Source: Cladophialophora immunda
Lineage: Eukaryota > Ascomycota > Eurotiomycetes > Chaetothyriales > Herpotrichiellaceae
Length of the DNA stretch: 64,000 bases
NCBI RefSeq assembly: GCF_000835495.1
Contig: NW_015622545.1
Span: 1,628,777-1,692,776 of the forward strand
Direction: 5' to 3'
Under the pieces are notes generated by a model. It was given only the letters and a program-made list of their open reading frames with translations. It ran no database searches and was not told the DNA's origin. Shown here in pieces: positions 31,500 to 42,590 of this stretch; the first letter of the stretch is position 1, and each line of letters opens with the position of its first letter. A program made the position numbers and the translations under genes.

Positions 31500-32515
31500 A
31501 TGCGTGCCGACATCGAACTCGACGGTGACATATTGTGGCATTCCTTCCTCAAGCCACCAGGGCGGTCGAACGGCTGGCACCACGGCGCCATGTCTGAGAC
31601 ATCAGATCATCATGACAAGAAGTCACGCGACACACTGTGCCCCCTCAACACCAAGAGTGGTATCAGCAGCAGCTCGGAGTTTCGCATCGACTATACAATT
31701 GGCCCCGAGAAACGGCCTGCCCCAAGAACCACCCCCCTGCTGCACCATTCCTACATCGGCATCCAAATGGCGCCGCTCGATCTCCAGCGGAGACTCCACG
31801 AGGCTCTGGATCTCACCCATCCGGCCAAGACAAGTTTGCCTGGGCTCAGCTTTTGGCTGTGGGTACCTACGCTCAAGACGGACGAAGAAAGAGTGTTCAG
31901 GTCCAACACCAAGGACTTTTGTTATCGCCCGAATTGCCTGGAAGAGGGATACTTCTCTGCTCGACACGGACCGGCCGATCCGGCGCGGTATACTAAGGGT
32001 TTGGCGTGATCTTTTCAAAAGGTGCTTATGGGGAATCCAATAGCGCCCAAGGAGAAACAAAGCCACTGCTCAGTCCATTAGTGCAGACCAGTGCCAACCG
32101 CTTGAACACATCCAGAAGGCCTCAGTCTCCGTCCCCGCCCGTTTCAGAGCACGGAGACACGACCCCCTCACACCCGTGCGAGCCGGCGGATGAGAATGTC
32201 CGGCGGCTTTTACCACCCCAGCAGTGCCCTGAGAGCATACTGCAGGCAATCCTGAGCGCAAAGGGCCCCCTACCCGTGACAACGAAAGTGCCGGACCGCA
32301 AAGTGTCGGGAAGTCCGCTACCAGACACCATAATATGCTACCAGAGGACTATGTGGCCCCGCTCGTGAAGCGTCACAGGTCAGTAAGGCCGATACAGAGG
32401 CATCGACTCAGATCGATGACGGAGCGAGGCAGCGGGAAGCGCTATCGGTCAGCGACAACAAGGCCAGAACCGAGGCGTTACCCGAGATCGATCATGAACA
32501 GACACACAGCCTAAT
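31500..32515 (+). pseudogene. hypothetical protein gene remnant
   Basis: The plus frame at 31500-32009 (169 codons) reads as globular protein, with PLDLQRRLHEALDLTHPAK and PGLSFWLWVPTLKTDEERVF. After 32009 a disordered, Ser/Pro-rich continuation follows in another frame (32006-32368), then an acidic/polar one at about 32340-32515 (ADTEASTQIDDGARQREAL). The switch of frame without good splice sites suggests indels. No family is recognised. Confidence 0.35.
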
Positions 32516-32519
32516 GCGC

Positions 32520-33280
32520 TAGGCGACCCTTTTGGGCCGGTGCATCCCAGGGCGCGTGGAGGGCGCCCAAAAAAACAGCAGCAGGGTATAACAAAGGCAC
32601 GGACAAACACTAGACGCCCACGGAAAGCACTTCGCAAGGTGAATATCAGCTGGGAAATGAGCTGGCGGGGCATGGGAGTCGGTGTCATCCGTTAGGCGGG
32701 GAGGTTTGCTGCACATCGATTCGTAGCATACATAGAGGGCACAATTGAGGCGTTCATCACTTTGCTATTTTTGCATGTAAGCCAACACCGTTGTGCCACG
32801 GCGACACCACTGCAGCATCAAGCTCGCCGCCAACTCAGTTGCCAACCAACCTGCCCCATCCATCGCACGAGCACAGGACACCAATAGCCGGCCTCGATAC
32901 ACTGGACGCAGAGGAAAGCGTTTCGCGCAACCCTGAACTGCCTGCGTCAGGCCGTCCGGCACCACACACGCATGCTCCCAGGCTCATTTCCGTTCCAAGC
33001 AAAGAGCACACAAGATAATACTGGAGCCTTTTGACGACATGGAGGACCTGCTTGAGTGTTTAACGTGGAGAATGGCTACGGATGAAATAAACTGACCTGT
33101 GATAAGATCCACCCTTATGTTCTTTTTCCACGAATCATGTTCCCAACCTTTTTTCGATCAGCAATGGCTGACTACTCCGAGCTGCTGCCGATGCGCAGTG
33201 TTCGGTGGAGAAGCAGCATTCACGCCAGCCGTTGACAAGTCCACGTTTCTTCCCAACATCTGTCGGATCACACAATTCTG
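32520..33280. other. no recognisable gene
   Basis: Short frames only; nothing repeated within the window was noticed. Confidence 0.4.
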
Positions 33281-33374
33281 AGCTTGCATTGTTTTTCACA
33301 TTCTGACAACGTCACAAACCTCGTTCCGTGTAAGTTGGTTCCCACCCGCAAACTCCAGATGCTTCAGCGGCTGC

Positions 33375-33560
33375 GTGAAGAGATCAATGAGGTCCACAAA
33401 CACATCCTCGAAAGCAGTCAGAGTCGCGGCAAACCACATTTTGGACCATCATGGCGTGGTCGCCGCGTATGGACACATCAAAAATTACCAGATCGGTGAA
33501 GATGTCGATTGTGTGGAGTCAGGGTCGCTGTACGATGCCTCGCTGAACCCAGCGGTGTAG
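33375..33560 (+). pseudogene. class II aldolase/adducin-domain fragment
   Basis: About 60 residues in one frame contain VAANHILDHHGVVAAYGHI (33411-33470), the N-terminal signature of class II aldolase/adducin proteins (usually [AV]N-x-IL-x-HHGV-x-x-[AG]-[YF]GH[IV]S). The family's next residues (SVR.P and the zinc-binding H-x-H further on) do not follow; the frame runs into unrelated sequence and stops at 33560. A complete protein has over 200 residues, so this is a small captured or residual piece. Confidence 0.65.
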
Positions 33561-33739
33561 TCACACATGACTAATTCACGAACAAACCACAACTCAGACG
33601 TTTCTCCCTCTCCCTCTGCCTCTGGGGCAAGTAGACGTAGTAGCAGGTCAGGCCGACGATGCAGCCGCTCATTATACCCAGGAAGATCAGGCCCGGCCCA
33701 GCTGCCCGAGAGACATCTGGTACGTGATGCGCGGAAAGC

Positions 33740-33870
33740 CGTTTTTTTGGCTCCAAAGTCGAAAAAGAGAGTGGCCCTGGGCGGACACTCAGTGTCAAAG
33801 GGCGATGGGCACTCAGTCGACACTCGGGCACTCAGCATCTAGGCACTCACTCTGCAGCGCACTCACTCAC
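33740..33870. repeat. GGGCACTCAG-type short repeats
   Basis: Repeated GGACACTCAG, GGGCACTCAG and GGCACTCAC decamers. Denser versions are at 46985-47120 and 58085-58185, in or next to family B sequence. Confidence 0.6.
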
Positions 33871-33877
33871 TCACCCA

Positions 33878-34085
33878 CGTCATGCAGCCACCTTGACAGC
33901 CTGCTTGTCGGAAAAAGACTCGGCAGCCACTTCAACTTGTTGTCTGCACCACACACACACACACAATCCAAGTTGCACATTGAAGCATCTTGCGTATCTG
34001 CATACTCGTCTGTCTTGCAACTCTTTTTTTCGTTTATCTTGCAGCTCGCGAATCTTGCATCTCGTGCGGATCTTGCATTGTTGCC
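33878..34085 (+). repeat. family C copy: (CA)n unit plus satellite
   Basis: TTGACAGCCTGCTTGTCGG, GACTCGGCAGCCACTTCAAC, TTGTTGTCTGCACCACACAC and (CA)n, then AATCCAAGTTGC and units such as ATCTTGCGTATC, ATCTTGCAGCTCGCG. The copy at 49370-49590 is the same in reverse orientation. Confidence 0.85.
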
Positions 34086-34089
34086 CTAA

Positions 34090-35075
34090 CCCAAATAGGA
34101 AGGTTAGCCAGGCTTGATTTTCACGTCGGCATGTCAAACCGCCGCACGCGTCTCCCCACTAGTGAGATAGCCAATCAATCAATCAAGTTGGTCCCACATG
34201 TATAGGCATCCAGGGCAACTATTCGTGACAATGGGGAAGCCATATAGAAGGAGAGATCTGTGTTGACATTGTGGAATCATCGCACGTTGCTCCGGCTGGG
34301 GTATATTAAGGTCCCCGACAAGGTCCTCAGGCTGCCGGGAGACACGCACACAAACCCCTGAGAGTCGCCAAGGTTGGCCGGTGGGAGTGCTTCATCGACA
34401 TATGTATAGGGCACAACAGCCATTCCACACGCACACGCACGCACACAACCCAAAAATAAAAACAAAAACGGCAAAAAAACCTGATGTTCAGGGAAAAGCC
34501 CCAGGGGGGTTTTTATTAGATTTGAATCCCGGACCTTGCGGACCTTCTCCCCTCTCGACGCGGACCCCTCCTGCTCAACCTCCTTCTCTTTCTTCCTCCT
34601 TGAGCGCTCAACCCCAATTTCTCCCTTGCACTTCTCTCACTATGAGGCCTGTAGTCGAGTTGGTGTTAACAACGCAGATTGCAGTCATCAGATTCGAAGT
34701 GGTGGAAAAGCTGTTGTGATGCAGTCCTGATCCGACAATTGTTGAAATGAATTGAGTCGGAGTAATTAATATTATAATAATAACGGGGCGGGGCATGTGA
34801 CATGGGATAACAGGAAAGGAAGGTTTGGCTGTGAGGGAGTACTCTCTCTTCTGGTCACGCGGCGTTCTTGGACCGGTTGCATTTCGTCCAAAATCCACGT
34901 CTATTAGGTGTTTGACTCGATGCTATGCATCAAGTCAATACAGGCAGCACACGCTCACCATGTCATCCCTAGATCTAGCCCTATCGCCTCGTTCGCACTG
35001 CCAGCATTTCACTCTGGAATAGCTTGAATGCGCGCGAGCAAGTTCCATGTCCCGAGGGCCGCAATTCAGAGTGTT
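34090..35075. other. no recognisable gene
   Basis: Includes a purine/pyrimidine-skewed stretch near 34440-34480 and an AT-rich stretch (TAATTAATATTATAATAATAA, 34763-34782). No domain is seen. Confidence 0.4.
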
Positions 35076-35077
35076 GA

Positions 35078-35215
35078 GTGATATTGGCCTTCGTCATCCT
35101 CCTCGTAACTGACCTCCCATTTGATGCCACCGATAAGTTGGGTCATCTCCAAGGACTGTGGATTAAAGCTGCGGGACTTCCGTTCATATATCACTCCTCT
35201 TCAGCAGTCCACAAC
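35078..35215 (+). pseudogene. MFS transporter fragment (allantoate-permease-like)
   Basis: About 45 residues read ILAFVILLVTDLPFDATDKL then GHLQGLWIKAAGLPFIYHSS. The pattern (hydrophobic helix, LPFD, a polar loop, then G-x-x-x-[GA]-x-W-[LI]-x-x-[AS]-x-x-[LP]PF) matches the eighth-ninth transmembrane segment region of fungal Dal5/anion:cation symporter-type MFS proteins. The rest of the roughly 500-residue protein is absent on both sides. Confidence 0.5.
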
Positions 35216-35705
35216 ACGATAACGATATTGCGTAAAGGGCAGCCCCAGCCGTGCAGTGGAATTCGGGAAAGGCCCCGCCATTAGCAAAAGCGCAAACAAA
35301 GACTGATGAGACGGATAGACAGACTCCTCCTGCCTTTCCCTTCCCTTCTCCCTTCCGTTGCAAGTTGAAAAAACCCTGGCACTCGCTGTGATCGATTAGC
35401 ATTCGACAAAAACATTAAATTCGAGTACTTTTTTTATGGTCGCGTGCTCGCCACTACTAAATCCCTTTCAGCATCTATAACATCTCCCCCTGATACTTGT
35501 GCCTCAAGCAGAGCTCCACCAGGGGGGGTGCTCCAAGGGCTGGGCCTATCCCAACGAAGGGTCGATCTGCCGAAATACGCATGGCAAAAACTCATGCAAA
35601 ACTCCGTCGCTGCAAAAAAAAGGAGGCTCTGGAGCATTGAGCCCGCGGCAGCAGAGGTTTGCGCTCTGGTGGTGACACCAATGACATCCGGCACTCGGGT
35701 TTCTG

Positions 35706-35825
35706 ATGTCCCAGAATGGACCAGTGCGAATGCGAGCTCAGAATCACAGCGACAATGTATACTTCGCCGCGGCCGACAAGGAAGGTAACTGCATGAGCTT
35801 CATCAATTCCATTTCCCATGATGAA
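35706..35825 (+). pseudogene. gamma-glutamyltranspeptidase fragment
   Basis: The frame contains HSDNVYFAAADKEGNCMS then FINSISH (35745-35820), matching the small-subunit segment of gamma-glutamyltranspeptidases (SDTVYF...DK.GN..SFINS). The following GFG.G..P..G..LQNRG block is missing and the sequence becomes unrelated after 35825. The catalytic Thr region upstream is not visible. Confidence 0.6.
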
Positions 35826-35929
35826 TTCCTTCAGTCTCCAACCAGCCGTGCTAGACGCATCCATCGTTGGCGGCACAGATATGAGCGTCCACTCTGATAC
35901 TCTGTCCCTTGATATGGCCTCCATTCAAC

Positions 35930-36290
35930 GTACACTTTGATTCTATAGATTCCGTGTAGTCGAGCTTCTGTGACGGCGCTGGTAGTGAAACGACTTTAGC
36001 CTTAATGGGAATCTTAGCCGAGATACACTAGCCTTCTACGCTTAGGTCAGAGGGACCCAGCCTGGTTCGACCAATGAGATCGCTCGCTTACGGATGACTA
36101 AGTGACTGAAGTAATGACTACTGACTGCAGTCAAGGTCTCTGGCGTGACCGGAGTCTGACCACTGACTGCAGTCCTTGCAATAATGCCAGTGCCCACTTT
36201 CAAAGGTATTCAGAATCTGTTTGTCGTTGTCGATTGAAAAGGACGATCCGAAGGGATCGGCTAACATTTTATTCTCACCAGAAATCCCTC
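35930..36290. other. no gene; short GACTGCAGTC duplications
   Basis: The words CTGACTGCAGTC occur at about 36120 and 36163. No coding signal. Confidence 0.4.
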
Positions 36291-36309
36291 TTACCCCCAG
36301 AAATTGGCT

Positions 36310-36500
36310 CCGCCCGAACAGCCCCTTCCCATTCACAACCTCAACCAGCACATCCCGCTCGCACACGATCAACCATGAGGGTGAATCGATCAACTACAAG
36401 TGTAAATCCTTGCCCTCTCCGTCACGGCCTCGACCAGCACGTCCTCTCACACACGACCAACTACGAGTGTGAATCCTGACCCTTCCCGTCACGGCCTCGA
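36310..36500. repeat. tandem repeat of about 80 bases, two and a half copies
   Basis: Units share CCTCAACCAGCAC or CCTCGACCAGCAC, CACACGA then CAACCATGAG or CAACTACGAG, and GTGAATC. They lie head to tail. Confidence 0.75.
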
Positions 36501-36945
36501 CCGAGGTGTTGTTTGATGCCTTGTGTCACAGCCTGCCGCAGTCTCCGGCCAACGAAGCTATCTCGTCACCCGAGAGGCATATGCTCATCCAAGCTTGGGG
36601 TTTTCAGTCAATGCTAAGCAGCAGCAACAGCAGCAGTAGCATGACGAGAAAAGAAGGATATGTCAAGCCTGGCCGGCAGTGGGTGGCATGGGCAAAAAAA
36701 GCATCGCAGTCCCTGGAGAAGAGCAGCGCAGACGTGCATGGACGAATATTCTGTGGGTTCTCCGGATCAATGGTGGCATGGAGGCCATGGATGATGAGTC
36801 GAAGAGTTACCCGCCTCGGGCTTTGCCTGCGCCTACGTCTCAGCCTCGCCACTGTCAGCCTCATCACTATCAGCACTGACTCGCCGCCACTAGCTCGGCG
36901 CTTACGCCTGCAGACAACGAATGGGATGAAGGAACCCGCACTGAA

Positions 36946-37371
36946 TTGCTGACTCGACGCTTATTGACTCGCTGCAACAGACCTCGTTGTCACAAAACTC
37001 ATTGCAATAAACCTTGCTACCACCATCCTCGACCCCATCAACATCACCATCAACATCACCATCAACATCGCCGCCGCTTGGATTATATAGCCAACCTTGG
37101 TGTTGGTTTGCGGACTCGAGTACCTCTGCCTCTACCTCTGCCTCTGCCGATCTCAGGCGGCGAGGTCACATTCCATGACTTTCTCCATGCTTCTGCGCCT
37201 ACGCCCTGTGCCCGCGCCCTGCGGCCTCCCACCTTCGTTCCTCACACGTCGACCTTCCCGTTTGTCCCGCTGACATGTGAGCCTACTGCGCCTGGCCCCT
37301 GCAAGGCAGCTCTCAAGCTCCTCCATCAATTAGCACAGCTCACACTCTTTTGTGGGGCCCCAAGAGACTGA
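36946..37371 (+). other. low-complexity open frame
   Basis: The 141-codon frame is built from (CATCAC)n at about 37040-37070 and (CTCTGC)n at about 37125-37150, giving His- and Leu-Pro-rich runs. It is not considered a gene. Confidence 0.5.
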
Positions 37372-37979
37372 TATGACAGCCCCCCCACGCATCCTATGTT
37401 CTGCGACGCCTTCCAATGGCACTTCTCGACGCCGTTGTAGGGTGACTTCCTGACGGTGATTCGTGGACCTGATGCGGCCGCTGTCGCGCAACGCCTCTTC
37501 CAGCGAACTCCTTTGTCGAATTCAGTACCTCGCCATTAGAGACAGCATCAGATATCTATTCCCCTACACCTCGTCTCACCACGTCGAATTATTTTACCCT
37601 TTTACGTTGCTATGTCTTTCTTGATGATCGACGGGGTCACCGAGGGTCGGCTTTGTAGGGTCAATGGGTGGTTTCTTGCACGACCGGGTGGGGGGGAGAT
37701 ACTTCACCATCAACGCTCCCAATGGCAGTTTCGACCTCCACGGCAAAGCCCAAGGGGCTTCTGGTCAACCAAGGGCATACCCCTAGAATCAACTCTGAGC
37801 GCCTTCAATCAAGTTGACGAACGCATTGTGACAATTCCAGGTCAGTATCGCCGCCCGCGCACGCCCAACGCTATGGTACAGCCGCCGCATTATGGACAAG
37901 GGTGCGAACTTCGGGATCTAATGCAGGCCCGCCCGCCCTTCGATGTCTAGCTGGTCCCCTCTGACGACCCGAAAGTCGT

Positions 37980-38300
37980 GTCGTGGCTTTGCTGGCTGTC
38001 GGCTTCGCATGTCTGATCTTCTTTAGTTTGGTCTGTGGGAGAACGTTGACGTCGCTCAAGGAAGCCTCTCACGCCAACACACGCATGTTTACTAAGAACA
38101 AGGGCCGGACAATGATAGCCCCACTTCATCGTTGGCTTTGTCGTCACCATGTTCTATTACGGCACCAACATCATCTAGGGGGAGATGGTCTCGATGTATT
38201 TCACCGCCGCTACTACGCCGCCCCACATCGCCCACCAGCTTGCTATCGTGTATGGGTTTGGAATCCTGGTGGGCGGCGCGTTTCTCTCCAGTCGTGCGCA
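37980..38300 (+). pseudogene. MFS transporter fragment (TRI12/siderophore type), broken
   Basis: Two frames together show MFS content. One at 37983-38110 reads VVALLAVGFACLIFFSLV with a basic FTKNKGRTMIAP loop. A second at about 38110-38290 reads FIVGFVVTMFYYGTNII, then a stop at about 38174, then EMVSMYFTAATTPPHIAHQL and IVYGFGILVGGAFLSS. The order helix, basic loop with P-x-x-x-F, helix with FFYY, and a Gly-rich helix corresponds to the middle of fungal 14-TM MFS pumps. A frameshift near 38110 and the in-frame TAG make it non-functional. Flanking helices were not found. Confidence 0.6.
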
Positions 38301-38384
38301 CCTTCAAACCTGTTGTCTGGCTGTCATGCTCTCTTAAAGCTCGTATTCCGGCACCGTTGCTAGGATTGCAGTCCTGGCGAGGTC

Positions 38385-38495
38385 TTGCCTGCAGTCCTAG
38401 CCTAGTTGGCAGCCTCTTCTGTCCCGCTAGATCCCGACGTCTTGTCTCTTGGGGTCCTTTAGCCGAAGCTAGTAGCGTTGGCATGCTCTTCCGCT
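38385..38495 (+). repeat. dispersed repeat family A, single copy
   Basis: GTTGGCAGCCTCTTCTGTCC, CGCTAGATCCCGACGTCTTG, TCTCTTGGGGTCCTTTAGCC and GAAGCTAGTAGCGTTGGC, as in the 53.8-kb array. It lies directly after the MFS fragment. Confidence 0.85.
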
Positions 38496-38639
38496 CCGCC
38501 CCGCTCAGCCCAAAGGTTCCGCACAGCACCGTAGCGCAGACAGCGCAGGCAGTCCACCACAGACACTCCACCGCAGTCTCCAGTCGTGCAGCACGGAATC
38601 CAAATGCTTTCATGAGTCTATCTCAGAGCGACCAATGCT

Positions 38640-39300
38640 CGGCTATCTGGAGGCACGAGGGTGCCAAGGAAGTCGCGAAACCTCAGTGTCCCGACCGTTC
38701 AACCGATCGGGACCTGAATGGAGGTTGGACAACTTCAAGTCCCAATTGATCCGACCTGCACACCGCGGCCGAGAATCACCAGATCCGGACTTTGTACCAG
38801 GCTTCTACTGGGTCCAAGTGGCTACGAGAGACGATTTGCCAAACATCTCCACTGCAGCCGATCCCAAGACTATCGCGGCTGCTCAGCTTAGCCTCTTTGT
38901 GCGAACACTGGTGCTGAATGCCAACATGTATTGCCAGATATGGAACACAAACGATGACCACTTGGAATTTCCCAGTGCATGGAAACCAGAGGTGGAGAAC
39001 TCGTCGACTTCGCCTTTTTCTCCTTGGCTTTTTGTTTGAGCAGCCACGATTCGACCCAAAGCGAAAACGCACCGAGCACAACGATTGGCAGTTTTCTCAT
39101 TGAATCTGCAGAACGCGTCCAACATCGAATTTCCGAAAAACACTTACCCGGCATTCCGCAAGAAGCTCGCGACACCATTATGGGTCTTGTTCATCCGGCC
39201 AAGAAGACAGTTAGTCCTCCGCCTTCGACTGGCTGCGGAATATTTCATTTCGTCTGCCGCCAGACGTATCATGAATCAACCAATCGCTTCAGCACCTAAG
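38640..39300 (+). CDS. hypothetical protein remnant
   Basis: Frame 38635-39039 (134 codons) contains DPDFVPGFYWVQVATRDDLP and LFVRTLVLNANMYCQIWNTN, which reads as real protein; another frame continues to 39312 (FRKKLATPLWVLFIRPRRQ). No family is recognised. Whether an intron or a frameshift separates the two is not clear. Confidence 0.35.
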
Positions 39301-39341
39301 CTACTATACTAGTACCACGATAATCTCGTCTACTCGTCGCT

Positions 39342-40068
39342 CTACCATTTCGCGTAAGGTCCGGCTTTCGAAAACGCTTTGATGGCAGTATCGAGCATAG
39401 CGGTGATTTGGTTAAGACATTGTGCAAAAGTGCTCTTCACATCCTTGGGCCCGAGGACCACTATACCGCCATCGCTGAGTCTGAACCCTGGGGTGGTGGT
39501 CACGGGTGTGATATCCCTGGTGGTGGGTGTCCTGGCCTTCCTCGTGGGAGGAGAGAACTTGCGGGGGCTTAGATAGCCCAAAAGGTCGGGCGGCTTCGGG
39601 GCCGCCAATCTAATCGTGTGGGGAATTCCTCAAGCTATCGCTGAACATCCGGACACTCAGAAGCAATGCTTACCAGAGCGTCAAGAGCCTCTTCCTCCAA
39701 ATTCCCCACAACAGGAACAGCAACGTATGGCTATGAAGTCAAACCGGATCGTGCATACCATAAGGATATTGAGGACGAGGAATCAGTGACGGCTCCTCTA
39801 CATCGCAAGACGACCTGCCAGTAATGGTATGCCGACCGCGCGTCGGGGAGCGCACCTTTGGAGGCGGCTTCATTGTACTATTCAGCAAGACGTCGCCCGC
39901 TTCCTGCCCAGGCGCCACGACGATTCTGGCGCGGTATGAACTCGTGCACATCAAGATACACCAGGATGATCGTGGTTGATTAAGAGGCTGGATGCCACCT
40001 CCTATTGACAGTCGAATTGATGTCGAACGTCTCGAGCTCGACGCGACTTTCATCACGCGACCGCCCAC
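39342..40068 (-). CDS. hypothetical spliced gene, minus strand
   Basis: The downstream block 39342-39608 encodes a Pro/Thr-rich start (FSPPTRKARTPTTRDITPV) followed by a helical end (KDVKSTFAQCLNQITAMLDT) and stops at 39342. An upstream block at 39739-40068 is basic/Pro-rich and ends in LIPRPQYPYGMHD. A gap with a GTAAGC donor near 39677 and a TAG acceptor near 39610 could be an intron. The two blocks may be exons of one gene. The product is unknown. Confidence 0.35.
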
Positions 40069-40069
40069 G

Positions 40070-41550
40070 ATCCTCTTGTTCCATTCTCTTCCTCTTCAAG
40101 TCGCCACAAGGAGAGAATGACCAATTTGGCGCGCGGCATGACAAAATATTGGACCACTGTGGATTAATACGGGACGACTTCCAGGGCAGAATTCAATCCA
40201 AAATACCCGGATTTGAGCAGTGCGTCCAGGCCATGGACAGCAAGAAACCCGCTGCCTCCAGTGAGCAAGACTTTTATGACGGAGAACAAATTCAAACACT
40301 GCTCCCTAGCACTTCTGTTGCTCGTTCAGGTTGTCCGGGAGATTTCTCGAGCAATGCAATCAGACAATTCCCGGCCACATCTCTGCGAACTTGTTGCGTC
40401 TCAAGCGTCTCAATCAACGGCTGTCGGACTCGTCTTGAGGTTTCTTTGGCGACGCGTCTGCGGCGGTGGGAGTTCTCTGCCGAAGCACCTGTTTGGCGTT
40501 GGCTTGAACATATTGTAGGCGGCCAATATTCCAGGCAAAGCCGGTGTGCTTCTCACGGCACCCCAGTGTCTTGCGATCAAGACACGAGGGACAACGCCCA
40601 TCCCATCATGCGAGAACAGCGCCTATGCGCCTCGTTGAGTAGTCCGCTATCCGTATCCCTCGGGCTGCGACACTTCAGCCTGACCGATACACAGAACCAG
40701 CAGCAGGTCCTTCTTGTGCAAGCTTCAGATGACAGCCCTCTACGCCCAGAACTTGTGCACTGGTCCTTTCGTCGCGGCAAGGCCACGAACGCCTCGTGCA
40801 GCCTCGCCGAGAACAACCGCAGGCGGGATCAATATCCGGCAACCTGGACGAGAGTTGTCGGGTGCCCCGGTGGCCCGAGCAGAGGGACCCAGCCTAGGGC
40901 AAGAAGACCACTCGGGGTGCCTATTTGATACCAACCTACTGCTGGGAGCTGGACAAGCATTCAGACAGTTTCTCTCCGTGTCTCTACAGTAGCTGCTGGC
41001 TGGCTGGCTGGCAGCATCATGTGTGTCACCATCTTGTCAAGAGGGAAGCTTCTGATTTGTGAGCTTCTTGATGGCCCCTCGTCCTCATCCTCTCGAACCG
41101 CATCTACCTAACGCGTCTCCCGCGAGACTCCCCTAAAAGATTCCACAAGCTTTGTCAGGGTGAACAAACGCCTCCCCTCTTCTTGCCTTGGGTGGCTGAT
41201 CGGAATTGACGAGGTTTCGATGGCTTGGGCCCAACGGTTGCGGTGGGAGGACCACCACTACCACCACCACCACCGTGCCTGTCGGGGATCCTTTCTGGCT
41301 TATTCTTACAGGTGCTGGAGCCTGGGCCGCACTGCTCATCGGCAGCGACCTTGTTTCTAGCCCATCGCCAGTCAACGAGGGCGTTCGGTCCAAAGCCTCG
41401 GGGTGATTCAGCCACCCTCAACCAAACCACGATTTGCTTCACCTGAACGAACCTTCCTCGGTCAGCATTCCAACGTGCAACCAACCCTCCTTTCCTCGGC
41501 GAATGTCCTCCGCACTGAGCATGCCTGCAGGACCTATGGCGGCATGATTT
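40070..41550. other. long open frames without recognisable content
   Basis: A 307-codon plus frame (40005-40928) has no ATG-led domain, switches character several times and matches nothing I know. A (CAC)n run at about 41259-41276 and GCTGGCTGGCTGGC at 40994-41007 are the only repeats. Confidence 0.35.
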
Positions 41551-41559
41551 CCAACCCCT

Positions 41560-41909
41560 ACCCCAATCCCATTGACGAGATTTGCCGACTCTGTCGTCCA
41601 GATATCCTTTGTCCCACACCAGAGCGCCAACCCCAGGCTGCACGTTCGCCAATGGAACCTGGCGACTCTCCTTGGCCGCGGCGTATTAGGGGCGTATTCC
41701 GCGCAGAGTGTGGAGGAGTTGCCGGAGAGTGGGGACTGATATGCCCCGAAATGCCTCTCGTTTTGCATGATGAGATCGACACGCTTCTCAGAGGGGACTG
41801 CGAGGTGTTGTACAGCATCTTTGAATGGCCCATGCATCCTTCCTCCACCCTCATATTGATCGGGATTGTCAATGCTCTGGACCTACCCAGACAGGACCCA
41901 GTCAACTAG
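41560..41909 (+). pseudogene. CDC6 replication-licensing ATPase fragment
   Basis: The frame contains, at 41741-41895, LVLHDEIDTLLRGDCEVLYS, IFEWPMHPSSTLILIGIVNA and LDLPRQ. This is the Walker B to sensor-1 stretch of the AAA+ domain of CDC6/ORC1 proteins, closest to fungal CDC6 ([VL]LDEID.LL..D.EVLY.IFEW....S.LILIGI.NALDLT.R). CDC6 loads the MCM helicase at replication origins. Walker A, sensor-2 and the winged helix are absent. The residue before the DE pair, normally Leu, is His, and T-D-R-F after LDL is replaced by P-R-Q-D, after which the frame soon stops. A cell needs an intact CDC6 elsewhere, so this is a partial duplicate. Confidence 0.8.
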
Positions 41910-41914
41910 GAGAA

Positions 41915-42260
41915 AGGCTAATACCTATTCAACGCTGTCATATTGCTGGAATTGCTGGAATTGGATCAACATAGCAAAGATCCTGAGGCCGGGGCTTTCC
42001 ATCAGCACATCCGCCGACGAGACGTGGAGAACGGCCAGGACTGTGGTAGCAGCAGTATTGTTAGAGGGCAAAGCCTCACAGTACCGAACCAAGGCCAAGA
42101 AATATCTCCTGGGGACGTCAAATACCACCAGATCGGCGAACCATCAGAAGACTTTGGTGTATGGATCGACCGATCCAACGCTGGACGAGCGGTGGCGGCA
42201 GATGAAGGCCTGGAGGAGTCTGCGGACGAGCCACAACAAACAGAGAGTTTCTTTTTAGGG
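41915..42260 (+). pseudogene. unknown-family gene, copy 2 fragment
   Basis: The segment 41922-42040 matches the last exon of the minus-strand relic at 4388-4690: TATTCAACGCTGTCATATTG, then LLELDQHSKDPEAGAFHQH against LLELDKHGKDPEAGAFHRY. It carries a small duplication (GCTGGAATT twice) relative to copy 1. Downstream the reading continues in another frame (VVAAVLLEGKASQYRTKAKK, then LDERWRQMKAWRSL), so a frameshift or intron intervenes. Directly following the CDC6 fragment, it adds to the mosaic. Confidence 0.55.
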
Positions 42261-42346
42261 TCCCTCCTCCTCACTCTCACGTTGAGACTCGGTCGAATCG
42301 ATCGAATCCTCAAGCGCCCTGTGTCGATCTCGCACGAGTCTCTCAG

Positions 42347-42590
42347 TTGCCATTGACTTGGAAAAGAGACATCTTCAAGAGCTTGTTTATGCGGCATTGC
42401 ATGCGTCTTCAACCAAACACACTCCTGAAGAGGCGCTTCACTGCTTCAGCAAGCGATTGCCAGTTTTCCTCCTCCGCAGAAAACCCACCCAGGGGTTTTC
42501 CATGGGAACGAATAGCCTGTCTTGCCATCCAACCTCAAGAACAGTTCCCATTTCGCCTTCCAACTAGCACCTCCTTCAGTTCAATCGGTA
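42347..42590 (+). other. unassigned open frame
   Basis: Frame 42358-42567 begins with EKRHLQELVYAALHASSTKH and could be a coding remnant; no family is recognised. Confidence 0.3.

Noticed and set aside
35440..35520. Possible polypurine tract and LTR start on the minus strand (AGGGGGAGATGTTATAG)
   Set aside because: It resembles the 3' end of copia elements, but no second LTR, primer-binding site or readable polyprotein end was found next to it.
40005..40928. 307-codon plus-strand frame
   Set aside because: Length is notable, but no ATG-led domain, no family and no splice pattern could be seen; left unassigned rather than called a gene.
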